Assembly: GCF_009766105.1 (NCBI RefSeq)
Contig: NZ_LMUH01000008.1
Coordinates: 70,180-134,179 of the forward strand
DNA length: 64,000 bases
Direction: 5' to 3'
From: Granulicella sp. S156
GTDB taxonomy: Bacteria; Acidobacteriota; Terriglobia; Terriglobales; Acidobacteriaceae
Of this stretch, positions 62,618-64,000 are shown in pieces. Within the stretch, counting starts at the first letter, position 1. Each line of letters starts with the position of its first letter. The position numbers were made by a program, and so were the translations under genes. The notes under the pieces were generated by a model, which was not told the origin of the DNA, ran no database searches, and saw only the letters and a program-made list of their open reading frames with translations.

Positions 62618-64000
62618 CTATCTCTGATCCGCCACATTTAGCACCAGTTGATACTGCGGAATAAGGTTCACACGCGATAGCGTGTCCGCCACTTCCCCAG
62701 CATCGAAGTGCAGCGCATCCGCCTTCTCGAGATACATCGGATACGTCTTCGGCAGCGGCAATACCCGCAACTCCAATGTCCTGCCCGCGCTCCGCCAATC
62801 CGGCAGTGCCTCTTTCAACCCCACCGTCCACGACAGCCCGTTCCAGAAGTCGTCATCGATCAACCGCTTCCCCTCCGATAGCCGCGCTTCATCGCCCTGG
62901 TAGTCGATCTTCAACCACACATCCGACACCTCCGCCCCCGCCGGCACAGGTGGCACCTCGATTCTCCACGTCGCCGCCCCCGCAAACTCCGACACCTCCG
63001 GCTTGATCGGCAGTGCATTCGGTCTCCATGAAAGCTTCGGACCCAACGTCCACGGCTCGCGCGGCTTCGCCTCCTGCACCTTCGTCACTGTCGCCTTCAG
63101 TTCTATCTTTGGCAGCACCGCGCCGTACTCGACAAAAACACCGTCTTTCCCATTCCGCGCAATCTTCTGTTCAGCGCCCGGCTTCACCTCTCCACACAGC
63201 CCAAACTTCATCGTGGGATCATCCGACTGCAGCGTCCATCGCGCTCCATCGGAGAACGCATCGGACTTCGTCAACAGCAGCATCGATGGATCGTCCCCGC
63301 GCCACACCTGCTCGGCTTCGACCTCCGGCAACAGCACCAGCCGCACTCCGCCGTCGAGCCTCACCTCAGCCTCAGATGTGCCCGCACCGCGCACACGCAA
63401 CGTTACACCTGACTCCGAGCGGCTCGTCTCCAGAGGTCCTGAAACACCCGTCACCTTTACGCCCGCATCCAGCGCAAACTCCGCGCTCACACCCGGGAGC
63501 GCAAAGAAAAAATAATAGGCCTGCCCACCCGTCTCCACGCGCTTGAACAACTGTGCTGTGCTGTATCGCAGCGTCGCTCGCTTCTCAGTCGCCACCCCGC
63601 GCAGCGGCAGATTCACCGGCCAGATTCCATACGCTCCCGCCGGCAGGTCGATCGGCTCCTCCGGAACTTTCACCACTTCTTTCGGAAGCTTCAACTCCAC
63701 CTGAAAGCCCTTACGCTCGGGCATCGTCACCCCGCGTACATAGTTGTTCACAAATACAAATCCGGCCTCGCCATTGGTCCTCGCCGCCACGCGCGCCACA
63801 CTCGTATCCTTCGGCCCACTCGGCACCTCCGTTGGGGCATGTGTCATCATCGGAGCCAGCTCCGCTCCAAAGTCATTCAAAAAATAATGCACCAGTTTCA
63901 TCTTCCGCAGGGACTCGCGCTCCTGCCCAAACGCTCCCAGTGGCGACTGAAAGTCATACGACTTTTCCGGCACATCCGTCGCATCGCCTGCTCGCTGCGA
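62618..64000 (-). CDS. GH35 beta-galactosidase-like protein, C-terminal part (cut by window edge)
   Basis: The last 460 residues of a protein that begins beyond the right edge; the frame is open to base 64000, so no start can be given. The segment SYDFQSPLGAFGQERESLRK then MKLVHYFLNDFGAELAPMM is the linker typical of GH35 enzymes just after the TIM barrel. GFVFVNNYVRGVTMPERKGF, IDLPAGAYGIWPVNLPL and beta-rich modules up to LVLNVADQR follow, the usual GH35 C-terminal sandwiches. The catalytic Glu residues are outside the window. It should remove beta-linked galactose from plant glycans. The same direction as receptor 6 suggests it belongs to the same local system. Confidence 0.8.
   Translation of the reverse strand, partial: SQRAGDATDVPEKSYDFQSPLGAFGQERESLRKMKLVHYFLNDFGAELAPMMTHAPTEVPSGPKDTSVARVAARTNGEAGFVFVNNYVRGVTMPERKGFQVELKLPKEVVKVPEEPIDLPAGAYGIWPVNLPLRGVATEKRATLRYSTAQLFKRVETGGQAYYFFFALPGVSAEFALDAGVKVTGVSGPLETSRSESGVTLRVRGAGTSEAEVRLDGGVRLVLLPEVEAEQVWRGDDPSMLLLTKSDAFSDGARWTLQSDDPTMKFGLCGEVKPGAEQKIARNGKDGVFVEYGAVLPKIELKATVTKVQEAKPREPWTLGPKLSWRPNALPIKPEVSEFAGAATWRIEVPPVPAGAEVSDVWLKIDYQGDEARLSEGKRLIDDDFWNGLSWTVGLKEALPDWRSAGRTLELRVLPLPKTYPMYLEKADALHFDAGEVADTLSRVNLIPQYQLVLNVADQR

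Noticed and set aside
1-64000. CRISPR arrays, tRNA or rRNA genes, insertion sequences, phage genes
   Set aside because: Reading both strands I found no regularly spaced repeats, no tRNA-like cloverleaf, no transposase motif and no integrase.

Overview
The window looks like a chromosomal piece of a soil acidobacterium (Acidobacteriota, class Terriglobia, a Granulicella/Terriglobus/Edaphobacter-type organism). The basis is six very large Oar-like TonB-dependent outer-membrane proteins (carboxypeptidase-regulatory-like N-terminus, plug, barrel ending in Phe), many secreted glycoside hydrolases and FAD-dependent oxidoreductases, Tat-exported TIM-barrel sugar isomerases, and a membrane-anchored winged-helix regulator of the type common in this phylum. 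I see no rRNA, tRNA, insertion sequence, phage gene or CRISPR array. Most of the window is accessory carbohydrate and phosphate scavenging DNA, with a short housekeeping island at 12-17.5 kb.

Layout. 1-11.9 kb: a GH78 alpha-L-rhamnosidase (cut by the left edge), a LacI-type repressor, two Oar-like receptors and a membrane acyltransferase. A sigma70-like promoter and a perfect 18-bp LacI-type operator lie before the first receptor. 12.1-17.5 kb: a small unknown protein, a YhaM-like exoribonuclease, a SurA-like chaperone/isomerase and a CtpA-type protease. 17.9-27.7 kb: a tightly spaced minus-strand group of membrane winged-helix regulator, FAD oxidoreductase, GH2 exo-glycosidase, FAD oxidoreductase with an S-layer-like tail, and Tat-exported FAD oxidoreductase. 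27.7-36.2 kb: a divergent control region with three strong dyad symmetries, then two Oar-like receptors in tandem. 36.2-42.5 kb (minus): receptor, PLC-like phosphodiesterase, histidine acid phosphatase and a truncated GH92 start, probably a phosphate-ester scavenging operon that has lost its end. 42.9-44.2 kb: a divergent class I isoprenoid-synthase-like protein.

44.5-64 kb: two secreted xylose-isomerase-like TIM-barrel proteins, a frameshifted GH2, an esterase, an aldo/keto reductase, a GH2-VOC-GlcG-MFS gene string, an ADH-SDR pair, the sixth receptor and the 3' part of a GH35 beta-galactosidase (cut by the right edge).

The most interesting non-coding signal is a 25-bp element, AATCC-N10-GGATTCG-like, found four times in this right part. 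It sits upstream of the sugar-isomerase pair, both GH2 genes and the sixth receptor, always in the orientation of the gene it precedes. It looks like the operator of a local glycan-use regulon. All functions are inferred from sequence reading only; no searches or computations were run.
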